This document shows positions 9,234 to 19,000 of a stretch of DNA of 64,000 nucleotides, piece after piece. The DNA is from Psychrosphaera ytuae. GTDB lineage: Bacteria; Pseudomonadota; Gammaproteobacteria; Enterobacterales; Alteromonadaceae. The notes below the pieces were generated by a model. It had not been told where the DNA came from and searched no databases. It was given only the letters and a program-made list of their open reading frames with translations. The position numbers and the translations under genes are program-made. Position 1 is the first letter of the stretch. Each line of letters opens with the position of its first letter. Where the stretch lies: positions 2,976,001 to 3,040,000 of the forward strand of contig NZ_CP072110.1 in assembly GCF_017638545.1 (NCBI RefSeq), in the 5' to 3' direction.

Positions 9234-11138
9234 CTAATCTTTCTCAAACTCAACCGCTTTAGCGGCGGAAATAGCAGACTCTGGCTGATCTGTTTTAGCC
9301 AATATGACATTGTTCATTACAAGGTAATCCATCTCTGTTGCTAAAAAACATCGTAATGCATCTTCCGGCGAACAAACCGGTGGCTCTCCGCGGACATTAA
9401 ATGAGGTGTTAACTACAACCGAACAACCGGTGCGCTCTTTGAATGCAGTGATCAATTTATAGAATTCTGGGTTCGTGTTTTCATGAACCGTTTGGATTCG
9501 CGCTGAATAATCAACATGAGTAATGGCTGGAATAGATGAGCGAATTTGATTTAGTTTGTCTAGACCAAAGGCTTCTGAACCTCCTTTGTCTGTCTTTTGA
9601 TCTTCTGATGAAGGTGTCAGTCGAATGGCAGGTTGAACATCTGCGACCATCAGCATGTATGGGCTTGCAGATGAATGTTCAAAGTATTGCTCAACATCTT
9701 CAGCTAGTACCGCAGGTGCGAATGGTCGAAATGATTCGCGATACTTAATCTTTAAGTTCATGGTAGTTTGCATTTCGGTATTTCTCGGGTCGCCGATAAT
9801 ACTTCGGTTACCTAGTGCTCGGGGACCAAACTCCATTCGACCCTGAAACCATCCAATCACGTTTCCTTGATCAATTAGCTCGGCTACGTGGGAGTATTTA
9901 TCCGCTTCATTTAATGATTTGGCCACTAAATTTTGCTGATCGACCGCTGCAAGAATGTGTTGGTCGTCATATTCAGGGCCTAGATATCCACCTTGCATAG
10001 CGTCATCGGGCGCTGCTGTACTTGAGCTTGGCGTTGTATCTAGTCGCCTCTCGCCATCGAAGTAGTGATGATAAGCCACCAAAGCAGCCCCTAAAGAACC
10101 TCCTGCGTCACCTGCAGCAGGCTGAATCCAAATGTTTTTGTACGGACCCTCTCTTAATAACCTGCCATTGGCAACACAATTAAGTGCGACACCGCCAGCC
10201 AAACACAAATTGTCACTAGGGACTTGGCTGTGGAGATGTTTAACAATTTTTAACACTATCTCTTCGGTAACCACTTGAATTGAACGGGCCAGGTCCATTT
10301 GTTTTTGTGACATAGGTGCGTCTTCTTGATGGCGAGGCCCACCAAATAAGTTGGCAAACTTTTCATTTGTCATAGTGTGGCCAACCGCAAAATCAAAATA
10401 CGCCATATTTAAATCAAAACTGCCATCTTCGTGTAACGTGACCAGATGTTCAAAGATGGTATTTACGTACTTAGGTTGTCCATATGGCGCAAGCCCCATT
10501 AATTTGTACTCGCCAGAATTGACTTTAAAACCACAATAGTAAGTAAATGCGGAATACAATAGACCAAGTGAGTGAGGAAACTGAATTTCCCATTTCGCTT
10601 CAAGTTTATTGCCTTTACCAAGCCATGCGGTTGAAGTAGCCCATTCTCCTACGCCGTCCAGACACAACACGGCAGCCTCTTCAAAAGGGCTAGGAAAAAA
10701 CGCGCTGGCGGCATGTGACAAGTGGTGTTGGCTAAATAGCAGTTTGGGTAATTGATCTGAATTTTCGATACCAGCTAGAGCTTTAAATTCTCGACGCAAA
10801 ACCGTTTTTAGGTAAAGCTTTTCTTTAAGCCAAATAGGCATCGCACTGATAAATGAGCGAATACCTCGCGGTGCATTAGCCATGTAGGTTTCGAGCAAGC
10901 GTTCAAACTTGAGCAACGGCTTGTCGTAAAAAATAATCGCATCTAAGTCTTCTAATTTGACGTTAGCAGTCGATAAACAATACTCAATGGCGTGACGAGG
11001 GAAGCTAGGGTCGTGTTTTTTACGCGTGAAACGCTCTTCCTGGGCAGCGGCGATAATTTGGTTGTTATCAATAATGGCAGCAGCACTGTCGTGATAATAA
11101 GCCGAAATGCCGAGAATCTTTTTATTTTTATTGTCCAT
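9234..11138 (-). CDS. Carbamoyltransferase of the NodU/TobZ/CmcH family
   Basis: 634 residues from ATG 11138 (MDNKNKKILGIS); longer in-frame starts add a stretch that does not fit the family. Such enzymes transfer carbamoyl from carbamoyl phosphate, through a carbamoyl-adenylate, to a hydroxyl of a sugar or natural product. The Kae1-like N-terminal domain is intact: H16 in AYYHDSAA, metal-binding HH..H at 138-142 (SQHHLSHAA), AGGVALNC, and PAAGDAGGSLGAA. The C-terminal domain has GRMEFGPRALGNRSI and VVNTSFNVRGEPPV. It leads an operon with the sxtJ-like and DUF5989 genes and diverges from a bicupin gene. The acceptor is unknown; the absence of other biosynthetic genes nearby argues against a classic antibiotic cluster. 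Confidence 0.92.
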   Translation of the reverse strand: MDNKNKKILGISAYYHDSAAAIIDNNQIIAAAQEERFTRKKHDPSFPRHAIEYCLSTANVKLEDLDAIIFYDKPLLKFERLLETYMANAPRGIRSFISAMPIWLKEKLYLKTVLRREFKALAGIENSDQLPKLLFSQHHLSHAASAFFPSPFEEAAVLCLDGVGEWATSTAWLGKGNKLEAKWEIQFPHSLGLLYSAFTYYCGFKVNSGEYKLMGLAPYGQPKYVNTIFEHLVTLHEDGSFDLNMAYFDFAVGHTMTNEKFANLFGGPRHQEDAPMSQKQMDLARSIQVVTEEIVLKIVKHLHSQVPSDNLCLAGGVALNCVANGRLLREGPYKNIWIQPAAGDAGGSLGAALVAYHHYFDGERRLDTTPSSSTAAPDDAMQGGYLGPEYDDQHILAAVDQQNLVAKSLNEADKYSHVAELIDQGNVIGWFQGRMEFGPRALGNRSIIGDPRNTEMQTTMNLKIKYRESFRPFAPAVLAEDVEQYFEHSSASPYMLMVADVQPAIRLTPSSEDQKTDKGGSEAFGLDKLNQIRSSIPAITHVDYSARIQTVHENTNPEFYKLITAFKERTGCSVVVNTSFNVRGEPPVCSPEDALRCFLATEMDYLVMNNVILAKTDQPESAISAAKAVEFEKD

Positions 11139-11260
11139 TAAACGAGTCACTTCAAGGTTGTTCCTGTCACTACATGTAAATTTTATTCTATCTAGCATTG
11201 GGCTTGGAGTCATGACCTTGTGCTAAAATACTGAAAAAAAATGACAGGTTGAGACTAGAA

Positions 11261-11944
11261 ATGACGATTGCAAATTTTAACATGGATTTCGAACAGCGAG
11301 TTGTCATCGACACTGCTTCAGCACCTTGGCTTGCTAGTCCTAAAGCAGGAGTATGGCGCAAGCCATTAGCTCGAGAAGAGGCGGAGCAAGGGCATGCAAC
11401 AAGTATCGTAAAATACGAACCCGGCGCCTCGTTTTCAGAGCACAACCATCCATTGGGCGAGGAGATATTTGTGCTCGAAGGCGTGTTTTCTGATCACACC
11501 GGAGATTACCCTGCCGGAACCTACATTCGAAACCCCAAAGGTTTTGTTCATGCGCCGTTTTCAAAAGAAGGTTGTGTACTGTTTGTAAAATTACACCAGT
11601 TTCAATCATCAGATACTGCGCAAGTAAGGATTAATACAAAGCAAGCTGAGTGGTTACCGGGACAAGGCGGTCTTGAAGTGATGCCGTTACACCAACACGA
11701 GGGGGAAAACGTCGCACTGGTAAAATGGCCGAAAGGAGAGGTTTTTAAGCCACATCGCCATTTTGGCGGAGAAGAAATTTTGGTTTTGGATGGCGAATTT
11801 TGTGATGAATACGGTCGATATCCTGTTGGTTCTTGGATGCGAAGTCCACATATGAGTCAGCATCATCCTTTTGTCGATGAACCTACTATCATTTGGGTTA
11901 AAACCGGTCATTTACCGTTTGACCCACATCAGCTTTATCGGTGA
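11261..11944 (+). CDS. ChrR-like bicupin protein
   Basis: 227 residues from ATG 11261; a TTG twelve bases upstream is in frame. Two cupin halves are visible, each with the metal-binding signature: HNHPLGEE..VLEG in the first and HRHFGGEE..VLDG in the second, with tandem GTYIRNPKGFVHAPF and GSWMRSPHMSQHHPF segments. This resembles the cupin part of ChrR but lacks the zinc-binding anti-sigma domain, so an anti-sigma role is not supported. It diverges from the carbamoyltransferase, with about 120 bases between, and precedes the SGNH pair. It may be a metal-dependent enzyme or small-molecule sensor; no substrate is evident. Confidence 0.8.
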   Translation: MTIANFNMDFEQRVVIDTASAPWLASPKAGVWRKPLAREEAEQGHATSIVKYEPGASFSEHNHPLGEEIFVLEGVFSDHTGDYPAGTYIRNPKGFVHAPFSKEGCVLFVKLHQFQSSDTAQVRINTKQAEWLPGQGGLEVMPLHQHEGENVALVKWPKGEVFKPHRHFGGEEILVLDGEFCDEYGRYPVGSWMRSPHMSQHHPFVDEPTIIWVKTGHLPFDPHQLYR

Positions 11945-12020
11945 GATAAACCCGTTTTCAAAATTGATTAATTAACCGCAACTGGTATTATCGAGAAAAA
12001 GAAATCTGGCCCATTTACTA

Positions 12021-13880
12021 GTGGAAAATAATAACAATAAACCGGTTTTTTATCTGATCGCAGTTCTCCTGCCATTTGTCATTTTAGCGTTGTTTGAGTG
12101 GACGTTGCGCCTCACTAATATTGGTGACCGCCCACCTGTGTTTGTGGCTTCTCCGGTGTCAGATGATTACCTGATGCCAAACCCTAAACTCATCGAGCGC
12201 TATTTTTCTCATCCAGCTCTTGCGCCTAATGTCAGCCCCGATACCGTATATTTTAAAAAACAAAGAGACCCAGATACGATACGCATAGTGATTCAAGGTG
12301 GGTCCACTGCCGCAGGGTTTCCTTTTGGTCGCTTTGGCTCTTTACAAGGGATGTTGGAGCAGCGATTAAAGAATACGTATCCTGATCACAAATTCGAACT
12401 CATCAATACCGCAATGGCGGCGGTAAATACGTTTACGTTACTCGACATTCAGGATGATATTTTAGCCTTAGAGCCAGATTACGTTCTGATTTATACCGGT
12501 CACAACGAGTATGTTGGTGTATTGGGAAGCGGTTCAGTCTTTGGTGGTGGCAGTTATGCTTCAACACTTCTTTATACTAAGTTAAAGCAATTTAATTTGT
12601 TTAATGCAATAGAGCATTGGTATGCCGAGCAGTTTGTTTTACCAAAATTATCACAACAAAATAAACAATCTGAGCGTTCGACTATGGCGAAGGCCGCAAA
12701 AGGGCAAAAGGTGCCATTACACTCTGAGCTCTATCAGCAAGGAGTAACGCAGTTTGAGAGTAATATCAGTTTGTTGTTGAAAGGATATCAACGTCATCAA
12801 GTTCCGGTTTTAATTGGAAACCTAGTCAGTATTGAAAATGGTTTGGCCCCGTTTTCTGCTTTAGAAAATAAGCAAGACTCGGCTTATCAGCACTATTTGG
12901 AAGCACAAAAAAGCTTAGCATCGGGTGACATCGAACAAGGGATTCAATGGTTTAAACAAGCAAAAGATTTGGATCAATTTCGATTTAGAGCACCAAGCGT
13001 ATTTAACGACATACTCCGTCATTTAACTGATTCTCTGTCATTAGAAAAAGACACACAGGACCGCATTACATTAGTTGATGTGGAGAGTGCGTTTAGAGCA
13101 TCGAGCCGAGAACTAAGTAATAAAAATAACGGTGTATTAGGTGCTGAGTTGTTTTTAGAGCATGTTCATCCAACCAAACGTGGTTATTTTGTATTAGCTG
13201 ACACGTTTTTCTTGTCGCTCAAAACAAAGCTGGACCAGGCTTTTGAAACAATATCTAGTCCAGTAGATGCTGAAGAGGCCTATGCGTGGGTTCCGATTAC
13301 AGAACTGGACGAGGCCTACGCCACGTTAAAAATTGCCGGTCTATTGTCGGGTTTTCCATTCACCCAAGAAGCTGAAGATGAGCCCATAACGGGCCTTCAG
13401 TCTATATTAGATGATCCACTGCTAGACACTCGTTTATACACAACTGACCCGACTCGCCTTAATCTACCTGATTATTTGAAGGAGTTTTTGTCAGATCGAG
13501 TGAGAGGGGCTGATTGGTGGAAGATACAACAGCAACTATTAAAAACCTACTTGGTAAACCAACAACCTAAATCGGCAGCAATCGTTGCCAGTGTAATGGC
13601 TGATGCTAGCCCGATGAACGCGGAAATTCAAAACACCGCAGCTAACTTGTTACGCCAAGTTAATCAAACCAATATGGCTAGATATCATCAGCTGCGGAGC
13701 CTGGCAATCGACCCAAACAACGAAAAATACCGCCTGAACTATGCATTTGACTTGTTTTTAAATCAGCAGTTTGAACAAAGTTTGACGGTTTTAGAAAACA
13801 CCTTGCCCCTGGCGAAAGACAAACAAAGAGTGACGTTTTTCATTAACAAAGTAAAACAAGCTCGAGATAGCCAACCTTAG
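12021..13880 (+). CDS. Membrane-anchored SGNH hydrolase-like protein with C-terminal TPR-like region (copy A)
   Basis: 619 residues with a GTG start. One N-terminal membrane helix (about 8-28) is followed by an exported domain. SGNH blocks are visible: QGGSTAAG with Ser95 (block I), GHNE at 160-163 (block III, Glu for the usual Asp) and EHVHPT with H381 and H383 (block V). About residues 280-320 and 500-619 look like tetratricopeptide-type helical repeats. The domain order recalls AlgX/OatA-like O-acyl esterases or transferases, and the substrate is likely a cell-envelope glycan, but this is inference. The next gene is a paralogue of the same architecture 38 bases downstream. Confidence 0.78.
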   Translation: MENNNNKPVFYLIAVLLPFVILALFEWTLRLTNIGDRPPVFVASPVSDDYLMPNPKLIERYFSHPALAPNVSPDTVYFKKQRDPDTIRIVIQGGSTAAGFPFGRFGSLQGMLEQRLKNTYPDHKFELINTAMAAVNTFTLLDIQDDILALEPDYVLIYTGHNEYVGVLGSGSVFGGGSYASTLLYTKLKQFNLFNAIEHWYAEQFVLPKLSQQNKQSERSTMAKAAKGQKVPLHSELYQQGVTQFESNISLLLKGYQRHQVPVLIGNLVSIENGLAPFSALENKQDSAYQHYLEAQKSLASGDIEQGIQWFKQAKDLDQFRFRAPSVFNDILRHLTDSLSLEKDTQDRITLVDVESAFRASSRELSNKNNGVLGAELFLEHVHPTKRGYFVLADTFFLSLKTKLDQAFETISSPVDAEEAYAWVPITELDEAYATLKIAGLLSGFPFTQEAEDEPITGLQSILDDPLLDTRLYTTDPTRLNLPDYLKEFLSDRVRGADWWKIQQQLLKTYLVNQQPKSAAIVASVMADASPMNAEIQNTAANLLRQVNQTNMARYHQLRSLAIDPNNEKYRLNYAFDLFLNQQFEQSLTVLENTLPLAKDKQRVTFFINKVKQARDSQP

Positions 13881-13918
13881 TGCTGGCATATTAATTAATA
13901 TTTATGGTGAACGCAGTA

Positions 13919-15808
13919 ATGACCGACGTAACGAATAACTTAGACTCTACAGGTAATAGCGGTTCTGGGCGCAAAATGGCGTTTTATATCATAGCGATAC
14001 TGTTACCATTTGGATTGTTATTGGCCGCTGAGTTGACATTACGGGTTGTGGGGTTTGGTCAGTCTGTCCCTCTGTTTATCGATAATCCCCAAGCTCCGAG
14101 TTATCGATTACCCAAACCAGACGTGGTTAACCGCTATTTTTCTGATCCAAGTCGCAGTCCCAATGTGACCATAGAACCCAATTTTTTCTTATCCGAAAAG
14201 CCTGACAACAGCGTTCGGATTGTTGTTCAAGGTGGCTCAACCGCCGCTGGTTTTCCCTTTGGGCTTGGCGCTTCATTGGCTGGAATGTTGGATTATCGCC
14301 TCAAGCAGTCGATTCCGTCTAAAGAGGTAGAAGTCGTCAATACTGCACTATCGGCAGTTAATAGTTATACCTTGCTGGATTTTGCCGATGAAATTATCGA
14401 CCAAAAACCAGATGCAGTTCTGATTTATGCCGGACACAATGAGTTTTTGGGAGTGATGGGGGTAGCGTCTACCTATTCTAGCTTCAGCTCACGCCCTGCT
14501 AATTTACTGTTTTTAAAACTCAAAAACCTTCGCTTATTTCAATTGTTTCAGCGAGGGTACGATGCAATTCAAGCGTGGGCTGGAGCTGACGCATTGGCAA
14601 AAGACGGAGCAAGACAGTCTCGCACTGTGATGGCCAAAGTCGCCAAGCACAAAAATGTGGATGTTAACCACCCACTGTTCAATGCTGGCCTTGAGCAGTT
14701 CGAAGGTAATATGACGTTGTTATTAAACAAGTATCGCCGAGCCGGTATTCCTGTTTATATCAGTACCATCGCCAGCAACCTTGTGGATCAAGCGCCTTTT
14801 GAATCGGTTCCTGTCAGTGATGACTTTGCTTCATTGTTGGCCAAGCCAGCGACAAAGCTTACAACAACAGAATTGGTGAGCTTAGAGCGACACGCACACG
14901 AAACCTTAAGTGCTGATGCCTTTTATCATGTCGGTAAAGCGTATTGGTCACAAGCCGCCTATGAACAAGCTAAGGCCAACTTTGAACTAGCTAGGCAACA
15001 TGACTTATTGCGCTTTAGAGCGCCTATCGAAATGAACCAAATTATCCGTCGCCTCGCAAACATGGATGGTGTGCAATTAGTGGATGCAGAAGCGGCATTG
15101 AGTAAGGCGAGTAAAGGTGGAATTATTGGCCGAAAAATGATGATAGAGCACCTACACCCAACTGTTCGTGGCTACTTTGAGCTTTCGAATGCTTTTTATG
15201 ACACGCTCAAGCAATCTAACGAATTTGGGCCATTTGAAAATCCAATTACCAAAGCCGATGCGATAAGAGATATCCCATTATTTCAAGCGGAAGAATACAA
15301 AGGGCGAGCGGTCATTGCCAACTTGATGGCTGATTACCCATTTACTGACAGTCCCCAAGTTGCATCATTACCGCCAGCAATGAATTGGCAGGATAAACTC
15401 GGCCTTAACTTTTATCGCAAAAAAGCAACCTGGTTAGACGTCGCTCAACAGATGCATCAATTTGGCTTAAAAAGCAAAGATAAAAAACTAACCTTAAAGT
15501 CTGCAAAATTGTTATCGGATGCGATGCCATTTGATGAAGATTTGGCGTTTCAGGCGGGGCAATTGTTAATAAAAGAGGGGCTACCTAAGCAGGCGTTTCG
15601 TTATTTAGAAAGGGTGTTGCGTCAGAATCCGTCTGACATAAATGCAAAGTTGGCACTTGCTCATGCAAGCGCTCTTACAGAGCAATTAAAAAGAGCCGAA
15701 CAGTATTTATTAGAAGTTCAAAAATTACAGCCAAATAATAAGGTCGTTAAACAGAATCTGATTCCTCTTCAAAAAGCCATACAAGCTCAAGCAGAGCAGA
15801 AGCTGTAA
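13919..15808 (+). CDS. Membrane-anchored SGNH hydrolase-like protein with C-terminal TPR-like region (copy B)
   Basis: 629 residues from ATG 13919, preferred because GGTGA lies eight bases upstream; ATG 13904 is in frame. It is a paralogue of the preceding protein: one membrane helix, then QGGSTAAGFPFG with Ser107, GHNEF (H173) and EHLHPT (H411, H413). The C-terminus, about 555-629, reads as TPR-like helical repeats (LPKQAFRYLERVLRQNPSDINAKLALAHA). The catalytic triad seems complete in both copies. It is probably co-transcribed with copy A. The next gene, the pullulanase, has its own operator, so it belongs to another unit. Confidence 0.78.
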   Translation: MTDVTNNLDSTGNSGSGRKMAFYIIAILLPFGLLLAAELTLRVVGFGQSVPLFIDNPQAPSYRLPKPDVVNRYFSDPSRSPNVTIEPNFFLSEKPDNSVRIVVQGGSTAAGFPFGLGASLAGMLDYRLKQSIPSKEVEVVNTALSAVNSYTLLDFADEIIDQKPDAVLIYAGHNEFLGVMGVASTYSSFSSRPANLLFLKLKNLRLFQLFQRGYDAIQAWAGADALAKDGARQSRTVMAKVAKHKNVDVNHPLFNAGLEQFEGNMTLLLNKYRRAGIPVYISTIASNLVDQAPFESVPVSDDFASLLAKPATKLTTTELVSLERHAHETLSADAFYHVGKAYWSQAAYEQAKANFELARQHDLLRFRAPIEMNQIIRRLANMDGVQLVDAEAALSKASKGGIIGRKMMIEHLHPTVRGYFELSNAFYDTLKQSNEFGPFENPITKADAIRDIPLFQAEEYKGRAVIANLMADYPFTDSPQVASLPPAMNWQDKLGLNFYRKKATWLDVAQQMHQFGLKSKDKKLTLKSAKLLSDAMPFDEDLAFQAGQLLIKEGLPKQAFRYLERVLRQNPSDINAKLALAHASALTEQLKRAEQYLLEVQKLQPNNKVVKQNLIPLQKAIQAQAEQKL

Positions 15809-15841
15809 CAAAAAGAGATGCTCACCGCAAAAACATAAAAC

Positions 15842-15856
15842 TACATACGTATTCAA
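15842..15856. promoter_or_regulatory. Putative LacI-family (MalR) operator, site 2
   Basis: TACATACGTATTCAA, the exact complement of the 15-base form TTGAATACGTATGTA found at two other sites. It lies 146 bases before the pullulanase start and after the SGNH pair. Confidence 0.8.
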
Positions 15857-16001
15857 GGGACGGTTGGGCGCGATCTTTTTATAGTGAACTTTGAACATAA
15901 TAAAGCCAAAGTGTGAACGGGTTGTAACGCTTAGTTGAGAGCTCTTAGTCTCGCTTAAGTCAGGTTCACATTTATAAAAATAATCATCAATAGGACAAAC
16001 T

Positions 16002-19000
16002 ATGTTAGACAAATCATGGCTATCAAAGTCATTGCTTGCGTCTTCTGTTGCACTTGCATTGACAGCGTGTGGCGGTGGCGGCGGTGATGACACTCCACCG
16101 ACTCAAGGATTGAATTGTACAGCTCCTCAGGTACCTAATGACGCAGGAACAGCCTGTGTTACGCCTCCCGTTCAACAAGAAAACCAAGCGCCAGAGATTA
16201 GCTCGGCCTCATCATTTGACGTTGAAGAAGGTAAGGCCAATGGCACGCAAGTATACTTTGCACAAGCGTCAGACCCTGAGAATGATAGTCTAACATGGAG
16301 CTTATCAGATCCAGCAGGCCGATTTGAAATCGACGCTGCAAGTGGTGTGATTACTATTAAAGACACATCTAAAGTTGCAGTTGCTCTAGGCAGCTCAGAT
16401 ATGACTTTGACGGTGACGGACGACGGGACACCGAGTAAGTCTGACTCTATTACACTTTCTGTAGAAGTCAATGAAGCCGAACTTTATATTCCTGCTCCGG
16501 CAGTCATTCCTGAAGATGACGAGGGTGTTGTTTATTATCTGCGAGAAGATGGAGTTTACGACGGCTACGTTCTACACGCCTGGAATAATGAAGAGTGTGA
16601 CGCGTACGCAGACTTTGCCAGCGGTGCCGGAACTGAGTGGACTGCAGGATTAGAACCAACAGGAATCGACCCTAACTATGGGGCGTTTTGGCACTTTGAT
16701 ACTAAGGCTAACGCGACATGCGCCAACTTTATCGTTCACAAAGGTGATCAAAAAGATCCGGATAGTGACCAAAAGGTTGCCTTAGAAAACAATCGCTGGT
16801 CTTTTGTTGTTTCGGGTAAAGGCGTATTTTCTGAGCCAGAAGAGGTTTTTGCAGAACAGCCTATTAGTATAGAGGGGGCTTCGGCTCACTGGGTTGGCAA
16901 AAACACGTTATTGTGGAATGGCGATGCCACCAATATTGCCTTAATTTGGTCGTTAGATGGCGACCTAGCCGAGTCTTTAACTTTGACAAATCGTATCGAG
17001 CTATCTGCAGGTACGCTTGATTCGAAACTTGCTGAAAAAGTCCCGCATTTGGCCAATTGGAAAGTATTTCAATTTGAGACGAATGCAGAGTTACAGCGCA
17101 ATCTAGTTAAAAGTCAGCTGGTATTAGTTGAGCTAGATGAATCGGATGAGCCTGTCGCTGCGACTTATGTACAAACTCAAAAAGCCTTAGACGATATCTT
17201 CACAAGCGGAGCCAACGACGCTGATGAAGTCACAGATTTAGGTATTAGTTATGACAGCCAAGGCAATATTACTACCAAAGTTTGGGCGCCAACGGCACAG
17301 TCGGTCAGTTTGTTGATTTATGACGCAAACAAGGCACTTATTGCTAATCACCCTATGGTTGAAGACCAAACAACAGGTGTATGGTCCTATACCACGACGG
17401 AAGGACAAGATTACGACCGTTTGTACTATCGATACAGACCAAAAGTTTATCACCCAGTTTCTGAGAGAATTGAGTTTCCAGAAGCAACAGACCCATACTC
17501 AGTGAACACCTCAACCAATGGTCGTTATTCGCAGTTTGTTAATATGACGGACGAAGATTTGTATCCTGCTGGTTGGGTAGGGCATACAGTACCGACCGTT
17601 GACTATATTGAGCAAGGTGTCTTTTTAGAAGCCCATATTCGTGATTTTAGTATTCGTGATGAGACAACACTTGAAGCCAATCGCGGTAAATACAAGGCCT
17701 TTACAGAGACAAGCAGCAACGCCGCTCAATACTTATCTGAAATGGCAGAAGCGGGGGTTACTCATTTTCACATGTTGCCAGCGAATGACATCGCTACCAA
17801 TAATGAAGATGAAGCAACGCGTATAGATATTGATAACACGGTCGGAGAGTTATGTGCCGTTAACAGCCAAGCGCCAGTGTGTGGCGTTGAAGACGATAGC
17901 GCAACTTTATTGTCAGTTCTTGAAAAATACGACCCAGCTAGCAATCAAGCCCGTGATTTAGTTAATAGCTTCAAGGGTCTTGATGGCTTTAACTGGGGAT
18001 ATGACCCACACCATTTTAATGTGGTTGAAGGTAGTTATGCGTCAAACCCAGAGGGCACGGCTCGTATTTTAGAGTTTCGTGAAATGGTCCAGGCGTTGCA
18101 CGAAAAAGGCATGCGGGTGATTTTAGACGTGGTTTATAACCACACCAGCTCTTCAGGTTTGTATGACAACTCTGTGTTCGACAAGCTAGTCCCTGGCTAT
18201 TATCACAGATACAGTGAAGTCACGGGTGAAATGGAACGTTCGACGTGTTGTGAAAATACTGCAACAGAAAACCGTATGATGGGTAAATTTGTGGTCGACT
18301 CACTGGTGTTCTGGGCTAAACATTACGGCTTAGATGGCTTCCGTTTTGACGTTATGGGTCACATGCCAAAAGACGTTATTTTGGACGGTCGTACAGAAGT
18401 CGCCAAGATTGATCCTGATACTTACTTCTATGGCGAAGGATGGAACTGGGGTGAAGTTGTTGACAACCGTTTGTTTGAGCAAGCGACGCAATATAATTTA
18501 GCGGGCTCAGAAGTTGGTACTTTTAACGACAGACCTCGCGACACCATTCGCAATCAGGCTTTGAGCTTATCTACACCAGATTTGACGGGAGCTGATCATA
18601 TTCGCCTTGGTCTTGCTGGTACATTGCAAAACTATGTATTGATGGATAAAGACGGCATCGAAAAAGAGGGAAGCAAGTTTTCCCAAAGCTCATACGCTCT
18701 AGATCCTGCCGATATTATCAACTATGTATCTAAGCACGACAACGAAACCTTGTATGACTTTTTACAATACAATTTTGCATCGTCAGTAACCGCTGAGACT
18801 CGAGCGCGTATCCATAACCTATCGTCAGCGATTCCGCTGTTGAGCCAAGGTCTACCTTTCTTCCAGTTAGGCGTTGATAAAATGCGTTCTAAATCAATGG
18901 ACCGCAACACTTATGACGCGGGTGATTGGTTTAACCATGTGGATTACACTAACCAGACCAACAACTGGAATGTCGGCTATCCAATCGAGCGCGATGGACG

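Noticed and set aside
11139..11213. N-terminal extension of the carbamoyltransferase
   Set aside because: The added 25 residues precede the conserved KILGISAYYHDSA start of the family and reach into the upstream region of the divergent cupin gene.
11188..11609. Minus-strand frames across the bicupin gene
   Set aside because: They are antisense to a well-formed bicupin coding sequence and lack ribosome sites.
12371..12382. GAATACGTATCC, a partial operator match
   Set aside because: Inside the first SGNH gene, only the left half matches and no start codon follows.
15725..16093. Open frame of 122 codons on the minus strand before the pullulanase
   Set aside because: Its proline run is the complement of the glycine-rich linker after the pullulanase lipobox, and it covers operator 2.
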